A stretch of 64,000 bases of DNA from positions 62,702 through 126,701 of the forward strand of contig JAGQYY010000001.1 in the NCBI GenBank assembly GCA_020435825.1, written 5' to 3'. The notes beneath the pieces were generated by a model. That model made no database searches. It was not told the origin of the DNA and was given only the letters and a program-made list of their open reading frames with translations. Source of the DNA: Aequorivita sp. (lineage in GTDB: Bacteria > Bacteroidota > Bacteroidia > Flavobacteriales > Flavobacteriaceae). This document shows positions 35,445-44,258 of the stretch, piece by piece. Numbering within the stretch: the stretch's first letter is position 1; every line of letters begins with the position of its first letter. A program made the translations under genes and the position numbers.

Positions 35445-35734
35445 ATGTACCAAATGAACAATAGCATTAAAAATCAGGGTTTCAACGAGCTTCAAGTTTC
35501 AAAACTGAACAACGGGCATGCTGAAACCCTTCTTATTACATTAGAAAGGGGTGCTCTTTTTCCTGAGCACACCTCGCCACGAGATGCGAATTTGACTGTT
35601 TTGAAAGGTGGGGTAAAATTTTATATCAATTCTGTAGTCTTTCACTTAAAGAGGTATCTGGATTTTAAATTTCCAAAGGAACACCGCATTGGGCGGAGGC
35701 ATTGGAAAATTCAAAATTCTTGATTATTCGTTAA
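35445..35734 (+). pseudogene. Cupin-like gene with a 1-base frameshift
   Basis: The frame from ATG 35445 gives a small cupin-type protein (LLITLERGALFPEHTSPRDA, then FPKE) that runs out of frame to a stop at 35721-35723. If one A is added in CCAAAGG (35673-35679), translation continues GTPHWAEALENSKFLIIR and ends at 35734, the expected cupin finish. So the gene is either recently broken or carries a base error. It sits between nosL and nosD; cupins of this kind are metal-binding or sensor-like, and the role here is unknown. Confidence 0.65.
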
Positions 35735-35810
35735 ATTCATTATCTTCAACCCTTTTTATGGACCAAGGTCATGGTTGATGATTTTGCAATGTCTAAATTT
35801 TGCTTAAATT

Positions 35811-37064
35811 TTGAAAAAAACACTTCACATATTATTTTTTTTATTCTTCATTTTTGGAAGTTTGCAAGTATGGGCCAAAACCGTAACTGTATGCAATTCT
35901 TGTTCTGTAAAAACAATTCAGGAAGGAATAAATCAAGCTTCAGAAGGAGATACCGTTTTGGTGAAGAAAGGGGTTTATAGGGAATTCAATATAATCATTG
36001 ACAAAAGCATTATTCTACTTGGTGAAAATCTGCCAACAATTGATGGCGAAGACAAAGGCGAAATCGTCAAAATTGTATCAGATAACGTTACTGTTGATGG
36101 TTTTAAAATAATTAATGTTGGCACCAGCTATACCTCAGATTATGCCGCTGTTCGCGTAATAAAACGAAACGGGTTTTTGATCCAAAATCTGGAACTTGAA
36201 AAACTTTTTTTTGGAATTTATCTCGAAAAATCCAACGATGGCAAAGTATTGAACAATAATATTAGAGGCGATGCTGTAAAGGAGTACAATTCTGGCAATG
36301 GCATCCAACTTTGGTACTGCAAGGATGTAGAAGTCCGCGGCAACAATGTTCAGAATGTTCGCGACGGAATCTATCTGGAATTTTCAGACAATATTAAAAT
36401 CAGCCACAATATCAGCAGGAATAACCTTCGCTATGGGCTACATTTTATGTTCAGTAACCACAATATTTATGATTACAACACTTTTGAGAACAATGGGGCA
36501 GGAGTGGCCGTGATGTTTTCAAAATTTGTGGAAATGAACCACAATATTTTTAAGGAAAATTGGGGCACAGCGGCATTCGGACTTCTGCTAAAGGAAATAA
36601 ACGATGCAAAAATAACCGAAAACGTTTTTAAGGAAAACACGGTTGGAATAAATATTGAAGGCAGCAACCGCATCGATTATAAAAACAACGATTTTATAAG
36701 CAATGGCTGGGCCATAAAGGTGCGCGGGGCCTGCTATACCAACAATTTTGAAAACAACAATTTTCTCTATAATTCCTTTGATATTTCATACAATAGCAAT
36801 TTGAACGACAATAAATTTGACCGTAATTTCTGGAGCAATTACACAGGATATGATTTGGACAAAAACGGTATCGGCGATGTGCCTTACCGTCCCGTAAAAC
36901 TCTTTTCATATATCGTAAACCGCACGCCGGAAACCATCATTTTATTGCGAAGCCTTTTTATAGATATAATTGATTTTTCTGAAAAAGTCTCCCCCGTTTT
37001 CACACCTGATAATTTGGTGGACGAAAACCCAAAAATGAAGACCATAAACCATGATAGAAGTTAA
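35811..37064 (+). CDS. nosD: NosD periplasmic beta-helix protein, TTG start
   Basis: 417 residues: signal peptide MKKTLHILFFLFFIFGSLQV and a right-handed beta-helix of CASH/NosD repeats (many N-N-x-[FIV] turns, e.g. LNNNIRGDAVKEYNSGNG, SHNISRNNLRYGLHFM). Required with NosFY for CuZ assembly of NosZ. The start is TTG at 35811; no in-frame ATG precedes the signal peptide. It overlaps nosF by 14 bp. Confidence 0.94.
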   Translation: MKKTLHILFFLFFIFGSLQVWAKTVTVCNSCSVKTIQEGINQASEGDTVLVKKGVYREFNIIIDKSIILLGENLPTIDGEDKGEIVKIVSDNVTVDGFKIINVGTSYTSDYAAVRVIKRNGFLIQNLELEKLFFGIYLEKSNDGKVLNNNIRGDAVKEYNSGNGIQLWYCKDVEVRGNNVQNVRDGIYLEFSDNIKISHNISRNNLRYGLHFMFSNHNIYDYNTFENNGAGVAVMFSKFVEMNHNIFKENWGTAAFGLLLKEINDAKITENVFKENTVGINIEGSNRIDYKNNDFISNGWAIKVRGACYTNNFENNNFLYNSFDISYNSNLNDNKFDRNFWSNYTGYDLDKNGIGDVPYRPVKLFSYIVNRTPETIILLRSLFIDIIDFSEKVSPVFTPDNLVDENPKMKTINHDRS

Positions 37065-37761
37065 GGATTTATATAAAAAATTCGGTAAAAATGAAGTGCT
37101 CAAGGGCATTGATCTTACCATTGATCGCGACGGAATTTTCTCGGTTCTGGGTCCAAACGGTTCTGGAAAAACCACGCTCATCAAATGTATTTTGGGAATG
37201 GTACTGCCAGATTCCGGACAGATTTCAATAGATGGAAAACCGTTGAAAAACAATTTCAAATACCGAAACGAGATTGATTATTTGCCACAGATAGCTAACT
37301 TTCCGGGCAATTTGAAAGTGAGTGAACTTATCGATATGATCAAGGATCTGCGCGATTCAAAAGCCACTAAGGATGAAGAATTGATCGACCTTTTTAAACT
37401 GCAGCCTTTTCTCAATAAAAAATTGGCAAACCTTTCTGGCGGCACAAAACAAAAAGTGAATTTGGTACTGACCTTTATGTTTGACAGTCCGTTGATTATT
37501 TTGGACGAACCCACAAATGGTTTGGATCCCATTTCGCATTTACGGTTGAAAAACCTTATAAATGCTGAAAAAGAAAAAGGAAAAACCATTTTGATCACTT
37601 CGCACATTTTGAGTTTTGTGGAGGAAGTTTCAGACGAAATTGTGTTCCTTTTGGAAGGAAAAATCTACTTCAAAGGAACTATTGCGGAACTGAAAACAAA
37701 AACCGAACAACCTGATTTTGAACACGCCATAGCCTCCATTTTATCTTCAAGTTATGCTTAA
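37051..37761 (+). CDS. nosF: NosF ABC transporter ATP-binding protein
   Basis: 236 residues: Walker A GPNGSGKTTLIK, signature LSGGTKQKVNLV, Walker B LIILDEPTNG, switch His in ITSHILSFVEE. It energises NosY during maturation of the NosZ copper site, probably moving a sulfur species. It overlaps both nosD and nosY, the standard nosDFY order. Confidence 0.94.
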   Translation: MIEVKDLYKKFGKNEVLKGIDLTIDRDGIFSVLGPNGSGKTTLIKCILGMVLPDSGQISIDGKPLKNNFKYRNEIDYLPQIANFPGNLKVSELIDMIKDLRDSKATKDEELIDLFKLQPFLNKKLANLSGGTKQKVNLVLTFMFDSPLIILDEPTNGLDPISHLRLKNLINAEKEKGKTILITSHILSFVEEVSDEIVFLLEGKIYFKGTIAELKTKTEQPDFEHAIASILSSSYA

Positions 37762-38536
37762 AATATTAAAATACAGTTTCTACGATTTAATGCGAAGCCG
37801 CTGGAGCTACGTGTATTTTCTTTTCTATTTGCTGCTTGGCGTGGTGCTGTTGTTTTTGAACAACGACCTTTCAAAAGCGGTGATAACCCTGATGAACGTT
37901 ATTATTATTTTAGTGCCGCTCATCGGGACCATTTTCGGAGTGATGTACTATTACAATTCCCGCGAATTTACCGAACTGCTATTGGCGCAACCCGTAAAAC
38001 GAAGTTCCATCTTTTTGGGACAATATTTTGGAGTGGCAACTTCATTATCGATGAGTTTGGTCATTGGCCTGGGAATGCCCTTCGTTTTCTATGGAATTTT
38101 TAATAGCAGCGCTATCTGGGATTTTTCATTATTGCTTGTCACCGGTGCATTTTTAACCTTTATTTTTACTGCGCTTGCGTTTGTAATTGCGCTTCGCAAT
38201 GAAAACAGAATAAAAGGTTTTGGCTATGCCATTCTGCTTTGGCTGTTTATGGCGGTTATTTATGATGGCATCTTTTTAATGTCGCTGTTATATTTTGAGG
38301 ATTATCCTTTGGATAAGTTTTCGCTCGTTGCAACAATGCTGAACCCAGTGGATTTATCCCGTGTATTGATACTTTTAAAATTGGATATTTCTGCACTTTT
38401 GGGTTATACAGGTGCCGTTTTTCAAAAATTCTTCGGAACCAATTTTGGGCTGATACTTTCTTCCGTATTGCTTATTTTTTGGGTTGTAATTCCAACATTT
38501 TTTATATGGCGGATTGCTAAACGGAAAGATTTTTAA
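37754..38536 (+). CDS. nosY: NosY ABC-2 type permease
   Basis: 260 residues with six predicted membrane helices and the region YYNSREFTELLLAQPVKRSS that faces the ATPase. It starts 8 bp inside nosF. Last gene of the nos cluster; a short hairpin CTGTGC-AA-GCACAG (38572-38585) follows without a T tract. Confidence 0.93.
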   Translation: MLKILKYSFYDLMRSRWSYVYFLFYLLLGVVLLFLNNDLSKAVITLMNVIIILVPLIGTIFGVMYYYNSREFTELLLAQPVKRSSIFLGQYFGVATSLSMSLVIGLGMPFVFYGIFNSSAIWDFSLLLVTGAFLTFIFTALAFVIALRNENRIKGFGYAILLWLFMAVIYDGIFLMSLLYFEDYPLDKFSLVATMLNPVDLSRVLILLKLDISALLGYTGAVFQKFFGTNFGLILSSVLLIFWVVIPTFFIWRIAKRKDF

Positions 38537-38674
38537 TGGTTGGTTATTTGAAAAATAATGCTGTAACAGTGCTGTGCAAGCACAGAGAGTGGATTTCCCA
38601 ATAACGAAAAATTTATATCGAAATTGTAGAAAAAAGATTAGGTTTTTAATTTAGGTCTTTGTTGCTACGCGTTT

Positions 38675-39250
38675 TTATTTTAATTCCTTTTTCACTTCAC
38701 AAGGATTTCCAAATGCTAATACATTATCAGGTATGTTTTTTGTGACAATACTACCTGCTCCAATTGTTACATTGTTTCCAATAGTTACGCCGGGGAAAAT
38801 TACAGAATTACCGCCAATCCATACATTATTCCCAATTTTAACAGGTTTAGTTGAAGTCAGATAACGTGATCTGTTTTCTCTGTTAATTAACCGTTCAGAC
38901 GCTTTTAAAGGATGGCTTGCCGTATAAATTTGTACATAAGGGGCAATCAATCCATTTTTACCAATACTAATCTTGTTGTTATCCAAAAACATACAATTCG
39001 TATTGACAAACGTGTTTTCTCCGATTGAGATATTCTCTCCATAATCGCAGAAAAAAGGCGTTTCTATCCAAACACCTGGACCTTTGAATTCAAAAAGTTC
39101 ATTTAAAATTTGATCTCGTTCTTGAATTAATTCAGAATCGATATTATTGTATTCTTTTAAAAGCTTTCTTGCTTTATGGTACATTTTTATTAATTCCGGA
39201 TCTCTGGAATCATAGTAATCTCCATTTAGCATTTTTTCTTTTTCAGTCAC
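38675..39250 (-). CDS. Maltose/galactoside O-acetyltransferase-like (hexapeptide repeat), GTG start
   Basis: 191 residues, left-handed beta-helix acetyltransferase using acetyl-CoA. N-terminal MTEKEKMLNGDYYDSRDPEL matches the Mac domain start, which supports GTG 39250 over the ATG six codons later. The active-site region PYVQIYTASHPL contains the catalytic His, and the hexapeptide turns NNVTIGAGSIVTKNI close the helix. It lies convergent to nosY and looks unrelated to denitrification. Confidence 0.9.
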   Translation of the reverse strand: MTEKEKMLNGDYYDSRDPELIKMYHKARKLLKEYNNIDSELIQERDQILNELFEFKGPGVWIETPFFCDYGENISIGENTFVNTNCMFLDNNKISIGKNGLIAPYVQIYTASHPLKASERLINRENRSRYLTSTKPVKIGNNVWIGGNSVIFPGVTIGNNVTIGAGSIVTKNIPDNVLAFGNPCEVKKELK

Positions 39251-39323
39251 AGTATTTTTTTCAAATGTTGCCTAACTAGTGTATATCAATATGCAGTATA
39301 TTTCACTTGTCTTTGCTAATATA

Positions 39324-39350
39324 CAAATTTACCCCTTCCAAATCCTTCAA
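39324..39350 (-). promoter_or_regulatory. Probable promoter of the acetyltransferase gene
   Basis: Reverse strand -7 box TAAATTTG (39331-39324) with a TTG at 39350-39348 as -33 element. It gives a leader of about 70 bases. No Fnr-like dyad at the fixed spacing. Confidence 0.4.
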
Positions 39351-39447
39351 TATACCTCTACTAAACTCATTTAAGAAAAATAGAACTTATGCCCAAACTT
39401 TATAATGCCTAATGATCTTCAGTTTAAAGACTAATATGTGTTTTTTT

Positions 39448-39491
39448 ATGATTTTTGTCATACTATGAGAATTCTGGATTTCTCAACTTTA
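39448..39491 (+). promoter_or_regulatory. Fnr-like operator plus weak -7 box for the flavoprotein-like gene
   Basis: Perfect dyad ATGATTTTTGTCAT (39448-39461), then 22 bp to CAACTTTA (39484-39491), which keeps only part of TAnnTTTG. The weak box in the usual register suggests strict dependence on the activator. Confidence 0.68.
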
Positions 39492-39519
39492 CCGCATTTT
39501 CAATCTAAATTCACTTTAA

Positions 39520-41325
39520 ATGCAAGTTGCCAGTCCGCACACCTTCCACATTCCCGTGATGGGAATTTCTTATACCATCGATAGCCCCATAAAAGTGGCC
39601 TGTTTTGGTATAAACTCAGCAATCTCGATTATTGAGGACAATATTTTGGAGGTAATGCGGAAATATTACTACCAGCAAAACAACGAAACTTACGTTCCCA
39701 TAACAACGAAAGAAGAAGATTATAGAGCGCGGCGCATTACAGATTACCTAAACCTGATGCAGCGCATTGTTTCTTCCAAAATGGAAAAGCTAAAAGCATC
39801 TACTTTTGAAGCAGGATCAGATTTGGTAAAATATTTTGAGATGCTTCCGGATACAAGTATGCTGAAAGAGAAATACAACGAATGGCTCTTTACCTCAAAT
39901 TCTGATAAGAAGGGGTTATTGGAAAAATTTTTAATAAAACTGGTGGTTCCCGGTTCAGTTGAAGTAAATATCATGACCAAGGTAGACAAAGAAAACCTTG
40001 ACAAGAACAAGGATATAATCGAAAATGGCTCGGATGCGTTGACAGCTTTAAAGGGATACGCCAAAAGTAAGCTTACCAACTCTTCCCTCATTCTTTCCGC
40101 CGGTATGAACCCCCGACTTTACAACTATATGGAAAACTTTTCAAGCTTTGATGCATATCGATGGGGCTGTTTTCATAAAAAAGTAGTTATTAAGGTAAGC
40201 GATTACCGTTCGGCACTGATTCAGGGAAAATATTTGGCAAAAAAAGGAATCTGGGTCAGTGAGTTCCGCATAGAGTCTGGACTCAATTGTGGTGGTCACG
40301 TTTTTGCGACTCAAGGACTGCTAATGGGGCCAATACTTCAGGAGTTCAAGGATAAAAAACAGGAATTGCAGAACAGTCTTTTTGAACTTTATAAACCTGC
40401 AATTATCGCTAAAGGAAAACCTAGCTTTTCACAGCCACATCCTATAAAAATTACAGTGCAAGGCGGTATCGGGACCCATGAAGAGGATAGTTTACTTAGA
40501 GAATTTTATGAAGTTGACGGAACGGGTTGGGGCACTCCATTTTTATTATGCCCAGAAGCTACCACCGTTGATGAAAATACGCTTGAACTGCTATGCCAAT
40601 CCAAAGAAAACGATATAGTTCGCAGTAATGCTTCCCCGCTGGGAGTTCAGTTCAACTATTTAAGAGGAACCACTGCTGAAAGGGAACGCTTTAGCCGTAT
40701 AGCCAAGGATAAACCCGGAAGTCCCTGTACCGAAAAATTATTGGTTTCAAACACAGAGTTTACAAAAGAACCAATTTGTACGGCATCAAGCAAATATCAA
40801 AAGTTGAAACTGGAACAATTAGAAACTTTAAATCTTTCTAAAGAGGAATTGGAACAACAACGTGAAGATGTTTTGGGCAAGGAATGCCTTTGTGTTGGGT
40901 TAAGTAATTCGGCTGCCATTAATTATGAGGTGCCTTTTATAAAAAAATTAACCGCTGTTACCATTTGCCCCGGGCCAAACATCGTTAATTTTTCAAAAGT
41001 TACAAGCTTGCGCGAAATGACGGATCATATTTACGGACGAAAAAATATAATTCAACAATCCAACAGACCTTCTATTTTTGTAGCTGAGCTTAGACTTTAT
41101 ATAGATTTTTTGAAAAAAGAGATAGCAAAGACAAACTTTCCAACCCTGCGTGAACTTAAGAACTGGCAGAACTTCAGCAATAATCTTTTGGAAGGCATAG
41201 ACCATTATCTTCAGTCCATTCCAAATTATTTTTTGTCGGAAGTTGCTCAATTCAAGAGTGATTTATTGAAGTCTCAAAGTGAGGTTCTCGAGCTTCAGAA
41301 AATAGATTTGCAAACAGTTCCTTAG
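39520..41325 (+). CDS. Unrecognised Cys-rich protein resembling nitronate monooxygenase-type TIM barrels
   Basis: 601-residue soluble protein that I cannot assign to a named family. Two segments resemble FMN-binding TIM barrels of the nitronate monooxygenase type: ESGLNCGGHVFATQG (252-266), which matches the E-x-G-GH substrate loop, and VQGGIGTHEE ... DGTGWGTPFLLCPEAT (313-348), which matches the phosphate-binding GGI and G-T-x-F loops. Extra cysteines at 257, 344, 403, 420, 456, 458 and 483 (KECLCVG, TICPGP) suggest metal or Fe-S binding. The C-terminal 100 residues are helical. It lies between nos and nor under an Fnr-like operator, so a role in nitrogen oxide chemistry is plausible. Confidence 0.6.
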   Translation: MQVASPHTFHIPVMGISYTIDSPIKVACFGINSAISIIEDNILEVMRKYYYQQNNETYVPITTKEEDYRARRITDYLNLMQRIVSSKMEKLKASTFEAGSDLVKYFEMLPDTSMLKEKYNEWLFTSNSDKKGLLEKFLIKLVVPGSVEVNIMTKVDKENLDKNKDIIENGSDALTALKGYAKSKLTNSSLILSAGMNPRLYNYMENFSSFDAYRWGCFHKKVVIKVSDYRSALIQGKYLAKKGIWVSEFRIESGLNCGGHVFATQGLLMGPILQEFKDKKQELQNSLFELYKPAIIAKGKPSFSQPHPIKITVQGGIGTHEEDSLLREFYEVDGTGWGTPFLLCPEATTVDENTLELLCQSKENDIVRSNASPLGVQFNYLRGTTAERERFSRIAKDKPGSPCTEKLLVSNTEFTKEPICTASSKYQKLKLEQLETLNLSKEELEQQREDVLGKECLCVGLSNSAAINYEVPFIKKLTAVTICPGPNIVNFSKVTSLREMTDHIYGRKNIIQQSNRPSIFVAELRLYIDFLKKEIAKTNFPTLRELKNWQNFSNNLLEGIDHYLQSIPNYFLSEVAQFKSDLLKSQSEVLELQKIDLQTVP

Positions 41326-41367
41326 TTTTAAGCGCTTGAAACTTTCTTCATAAAAATTTTAATTAAT

Positions 41368-41411
41368 ATGACAATGGTCATATTCCGCAACTACTTCATT
41401 TCCTTACTTTG
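41368..41411 (+). promoter_or_regulatory. Fnr-like operator plus -7 box for norCB
   Basis: ATGACAATGGTCAT (41368-41381), 22 bp, TTACTTTG (41404-41411), one mismatch to TAnnTTTG. norC starts 49 bases after the box. Confidence 0.78.
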
Positions 41412-41459
41412 TATTAAGATTAAAAACTCCTAATATCTTAATTTTTAAAACTGACCAAT

Positions 41460-41906
41460 ATGCTATCCAAACAACAAGCGCGGGCATTTTTCCTTGGGGG
41501 AACGCTCGTAACATTCCTTATTTTTATTGGCCTTACCATCTATTCCTTCAGCGACGGCCAGGATCAAACCAATTATGAAAATATTACCGCACAAGTGGTG
41601 CGCGGTAAAGTTATTTGGGAAGAAAACAACTGTATGGGCTGCCATACCATTCTTGGCGAAGGCGCTTATTATGCGCCAGAACTTACAAAGGTCATTGAGC
41701 GCCGTGGGGAAGGTTATGTAAAAGCGGTACTTATGACTCCCGTGCCCTGGGCGCCCAACGATCGCAAAATGGTTGCCTATGGTTTTTCCGAAGATGAAGC
41801 TATGGACGTTATCGCCTTTTTTAATTGGATAGGTGAAATAGACCTAAATGGCTTTGACCGTATTGTATCGCCATTGGCCAAAGACAAGCAACTCAATAAC
41901 AACTAA
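41460..41906 (+). CDS. norC: Nitric oxide reductase subunit C (cytochrome c)
   Basis: 148 residues with an uncleaved N-terminal membrane helix (about 9-30) after the typical MLSKQQARAFF. One heme motif CMGCH is followed by TILGEGAYYAPEL, and a Met ligand is likely in DRKMVAYG. It passes electrons to NorB. It is followed 15 bp later by norB. Confidence 0.95.
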   Translation: MLSKQQARAFFLGGTLVTFLIFIGLTIYSFSDGQDQTNYENITAQVVRGKVIWEENNCMGCHTILGEGAYYAPELTKVIERRGEGYVKAVLMTPVPWAPNDRKMVAYGFSEDEAMDVIAFFNWIGEIDLNGFDRIVSPLAKDKQLNNN

Positions 41907-41921
41907 CCAACAACTATAATC

Positions 41922-43271
41922 ATGAAATATAAATCTCAAAAAGTAGCATACTGGTTTTTTGCACTTTCAATGCTTTTACTGGTACTTCAAATAACCTATG
42001 GCTTTATTATGGGTTTTGCCCGTATCGGGATGGACGGTCTGCACGATTTTATTCCCTTCAATACTGCTCGTGCCGTTCATACTAATTTACTTGTAGTATG
42101 GTTGCTCTCTGGCTTTATGGGTGCTGCCTACTACATTATCCCGGAAGAAGCTCAGCGTGAACTCGTGAGCGTAAAACTGGCGTATGTTCAGCTTATTTCC
42201 CTCGCCGCCGTGGGCGTTGCCGCTATTGTTGGCTATCATTTTAATTGGTGGGAAGGACGTAAATTTTTGGAAATTCCACGCCAGCTCGATTATTTGGTGG
42301 TTTTAAACGTACTGCTATTTTTAGCACTCATTCTCTTAACGCTTTTTAAAGGAAAACGAAAAACCACAACAGCACTCGTACTTTCCATGGGGTTGCTGTT
42401 TGCCGCATTATTATATATTCCCGGCATGTTACCGTTTGATAGTCAGGTAACAGATAGTTTTTTCCGTTGGTGGGTTGTTCACCTTTGGGTTGAAGGCGTT
42501 TGGGAACTTATCATGGGCGGTATTCTTGCCTTCCTATTGATTAAACTTACAGGTGTTGATCGCGAGGTTATTGAAAAATGGCTCTATGTAATCGTTGGGC
42601 TCACCTTCCTTTCTGGGGTACTTGGCACCGGCCACCACTACTACTATATTGGTGTAAATAAAATATGGCTTATCGTAGGAGGAATCTTCTCAGCCTTGGA
42701 GCCTTTGGCATTCCTCGCAATGGCACTTTTTGCGGTAAATATGTACCGGAAAGGAGAGAAAAAGCATCCAAACAAAATAGCATTGTTTTGGACACTTGGT
42801 GCCGCAATTGTATCCTTCGTGGGTGCGGGACTGTTAGGATTTGCACATACACTTCCACAAACTAACCTCTATACTCACGGAACTCTTGTAACTGCAATGC
42901 ACGGCCATTTGGCTTTTTGGGGTGCGTATGCGATGATTGTTTTGGCAATTATAAGCTACAGCCTTCCAAACATGACGGGGCGCAAATTCTATGACGGCAT
43001 TCGCGGGCGTTTAGCTTTTTGGACTACAAATATTGGAATGATCGGGATGACGATGGCCTTTGGCGTCGCTGGAGTTGCGCAAGTTTATCTGGAACGCAAA
43101 TTCGGAATGGAATTCATGGCGGTACAAGAGGAAATTAGCATCCACTTTGTTGTGTTGATTATCTGTGCCAGTCTTTTTTCTTTCGGTATCATAACTTATA
43201 TCATCGATTTTGCCAAGCATGGCCGCCCCACCGATGAAGCATTGGAAACCTTAGAAAATAATTATCTCTAA
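41922..43271 (+). CDS. norB: Nitric oxide reductase subunit B (cNOR)
   Basis: 449 residues, 12 helices, cNOR length without the N-terminal quinol-oxidase-type extension. Ligands all present: His53 (heme b), FeB ligands His187, His238 and His239, active-site Glu191 in VVHLWVEGVWE, and His327 and His329 in the helix X motif MHGHLAF. Reduces 2 NO to N2O in the inner membrane with NorC. It is the canonical reference for the divergent homologue at 49484. Confidence 0.96.
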   Translation: MKYKSQKVAYWFFALSMLLLVLQITYGFIMGFARIGMDGLHDFIPFNTARAVHTNLLVVWLLSGFMGAAYYIIPEEAQRELVSVKLAYVQLISLAAVGVAAIVGYHFNWWEGRKFLEIPRQLDYLVVLNVLLFLALILLTLFKGKRKTTTALVLSMGLLFAALLYIPGMLPFDSQVTDSFFRWWVVHLWVEGVWELIMGGILAFLLIKLTGVDREVIEKWLYVIVGLTFLSGVLGTGHHYYYIGVNKIWLIVGGIFSALEPLAFLAMALFAVNMYRKGEKKHPNKIALFWTLGAAIVSFVGAGLLGFAHTLPQTNLYTHGTLVTAMHGHLAFWGAYAMIVLAIISYSLPNMTGRKFYDGIRGRLAFWTTNIGMIGMTMAFGVAGVAQVYLERKFGMEFMAVQEEISIHFVVLIICASLFSFGIITYIIDFAKHGRPTDEALETLENNYL

Positions 43272-43280
43272 TAAAATAAA

Positions 43281-43370
43281 GGCCTGAAGCTGGTTACGCT
43301 CTTATACCTGAAAATCTGGGAATTTTTTATTTTAAGTCCGTTCCCAAAAAGAACTAAGCTTCGGGTCTTT
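43281..43370 (+). terminator. Nested stem-loop in the norB-norQ gap
   Basis: Outer arms GGCCTGAAGCT (43281-43291) and AGCTTCGGGTC (43357-43367) pair with two imperfect positions. Inner arms TGGGAA (43317-43322) and TTCCCA (43341-43346) pair perfectly. TTT and A-rich DNA follow. It may partly terminate norCB transcription or process the message. The gap is 150 bp, longer than elsewhere in the cluster. Confidence 0.5.
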
Positions 43371-43421
43371 AAAAAACTTTGACTGTCATATTTCAGCACA
43401 GTTGAAACGACAATTAAATTT

Positions 43422-44249
43422 ATGATTATGCCAACTTCAGAAACAATCAGCATAAATGAAAACCCGAAAATTATTTCGGAACAGCCTTTTTATAAGCCTA
43501 TGGCCCACGAAGTTGAAATTTTTCAACATGCCTTTAAGAATAAACTCCCCATATTGTTGAAAGGTCCAACGGGCACTGGAAAGACTCGTTTTGTTGATTT
43601 CATGGCGCATAAAATGGGGCAATCGCTCATAACGGTTTCCTGTCACGAGGAAACTTCTTCAACAGACCTTATCGGGCGCTATATAATCAAAGGTGCAGAA
43701 ACCATTTGGGTAGACGGTCCTTTGACCAAAGCTGTAAAAGAAGGAGCAATTTTATATTTAGATGAAATTGCCGAAGCACGTCCCGATGTAGTTGTTGCAG
43801 TACATTCACTCACAGACCACAGAAAGGAACTCTACATAGACAAACTCGGTATTACCATAAAAGCGCATCCTGATTTTATGCTTGTGGCCTCTTTTAACCC
43901 GGGTTACCAAAAAGGGTTTAAAGAATTGAAACCCTCCACTCGTCAACGTTTTGTAGCGATTTCGTTTCAATACCCAATTGTAAAGGACGAGACTGAAATA
44001 GTAGCTACTGAAACTGGCCTAGACAAAGACACCTCAAAAAAATTGGTAAATATTGCCAACAAGATCCGCAATCTGACCGAATTGGGACTTACAGAAACAG
44101 TATCAACTCGTTTGTTGGTTGATGCCGCACTACTCATAAACAGCGGTCTTCCGAAGCGACTTTCTGTGAAAGTTGCAGTTGTGGAACCATTGACCGATGA
44201 TCTTGAAATTACACAAGCACTAACAGATTTGTGCGATTTGATGATTTAA
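43422..44249 (+). CDS. norQ: NorQ, MoxR-like AAA+ ATPase
   Basis: 275 residues: Walker A KGPTGTGKTRFVD, Walker B ILYLDEIAEARP, sensor region VASFNPGYQKGFKELKPSTRQRF. With NorD it inserts the FeB iron into NorB. Start ATG 43422 or the ATG two codons later are both possible. Confidence 0.93.
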   Translation: MIMPTSETISINENPKIISEQPFYKPMAHEVEIFQHAFKNKLPILLKGPTGTGKTRFVDFMAHKMGQSLITVSCHEETSSTDLIGRYIIKGAETIWVDGPLTKAVKEGAILYLDEIAEARPDVVVAVHSLTDHRKELYIDKLGITIKAHPDFMLVASFNPGYQKGFKELKPSTRQRFVAISFQYPIVKDETEIVATETGLDKDTSKKLVNIANKIRNLTELGLTETVSTRLLVDAALLINSGLPKRLSVKVAVVEPLTDDLEITQALTDLCDLMI

Positions 44250-44258
44250 GCCAAAGCC

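Noticed and set aside
41324..41343. Palindrome AGTTTTAAGCGCTTGAAACT after the flavoprotein-like gene
   Set aside because: Near-perfect dyad but no loop and no T tract, and it overlaps the stop codon; not strong enough for a terminator or operator call.
43376..43422. Fnr-like site upstream of norQ
   Set aside because: Only the right half GTCAT is present; the left half is ACTTT and the -7-like TAAATTTA ends three bases out of register.
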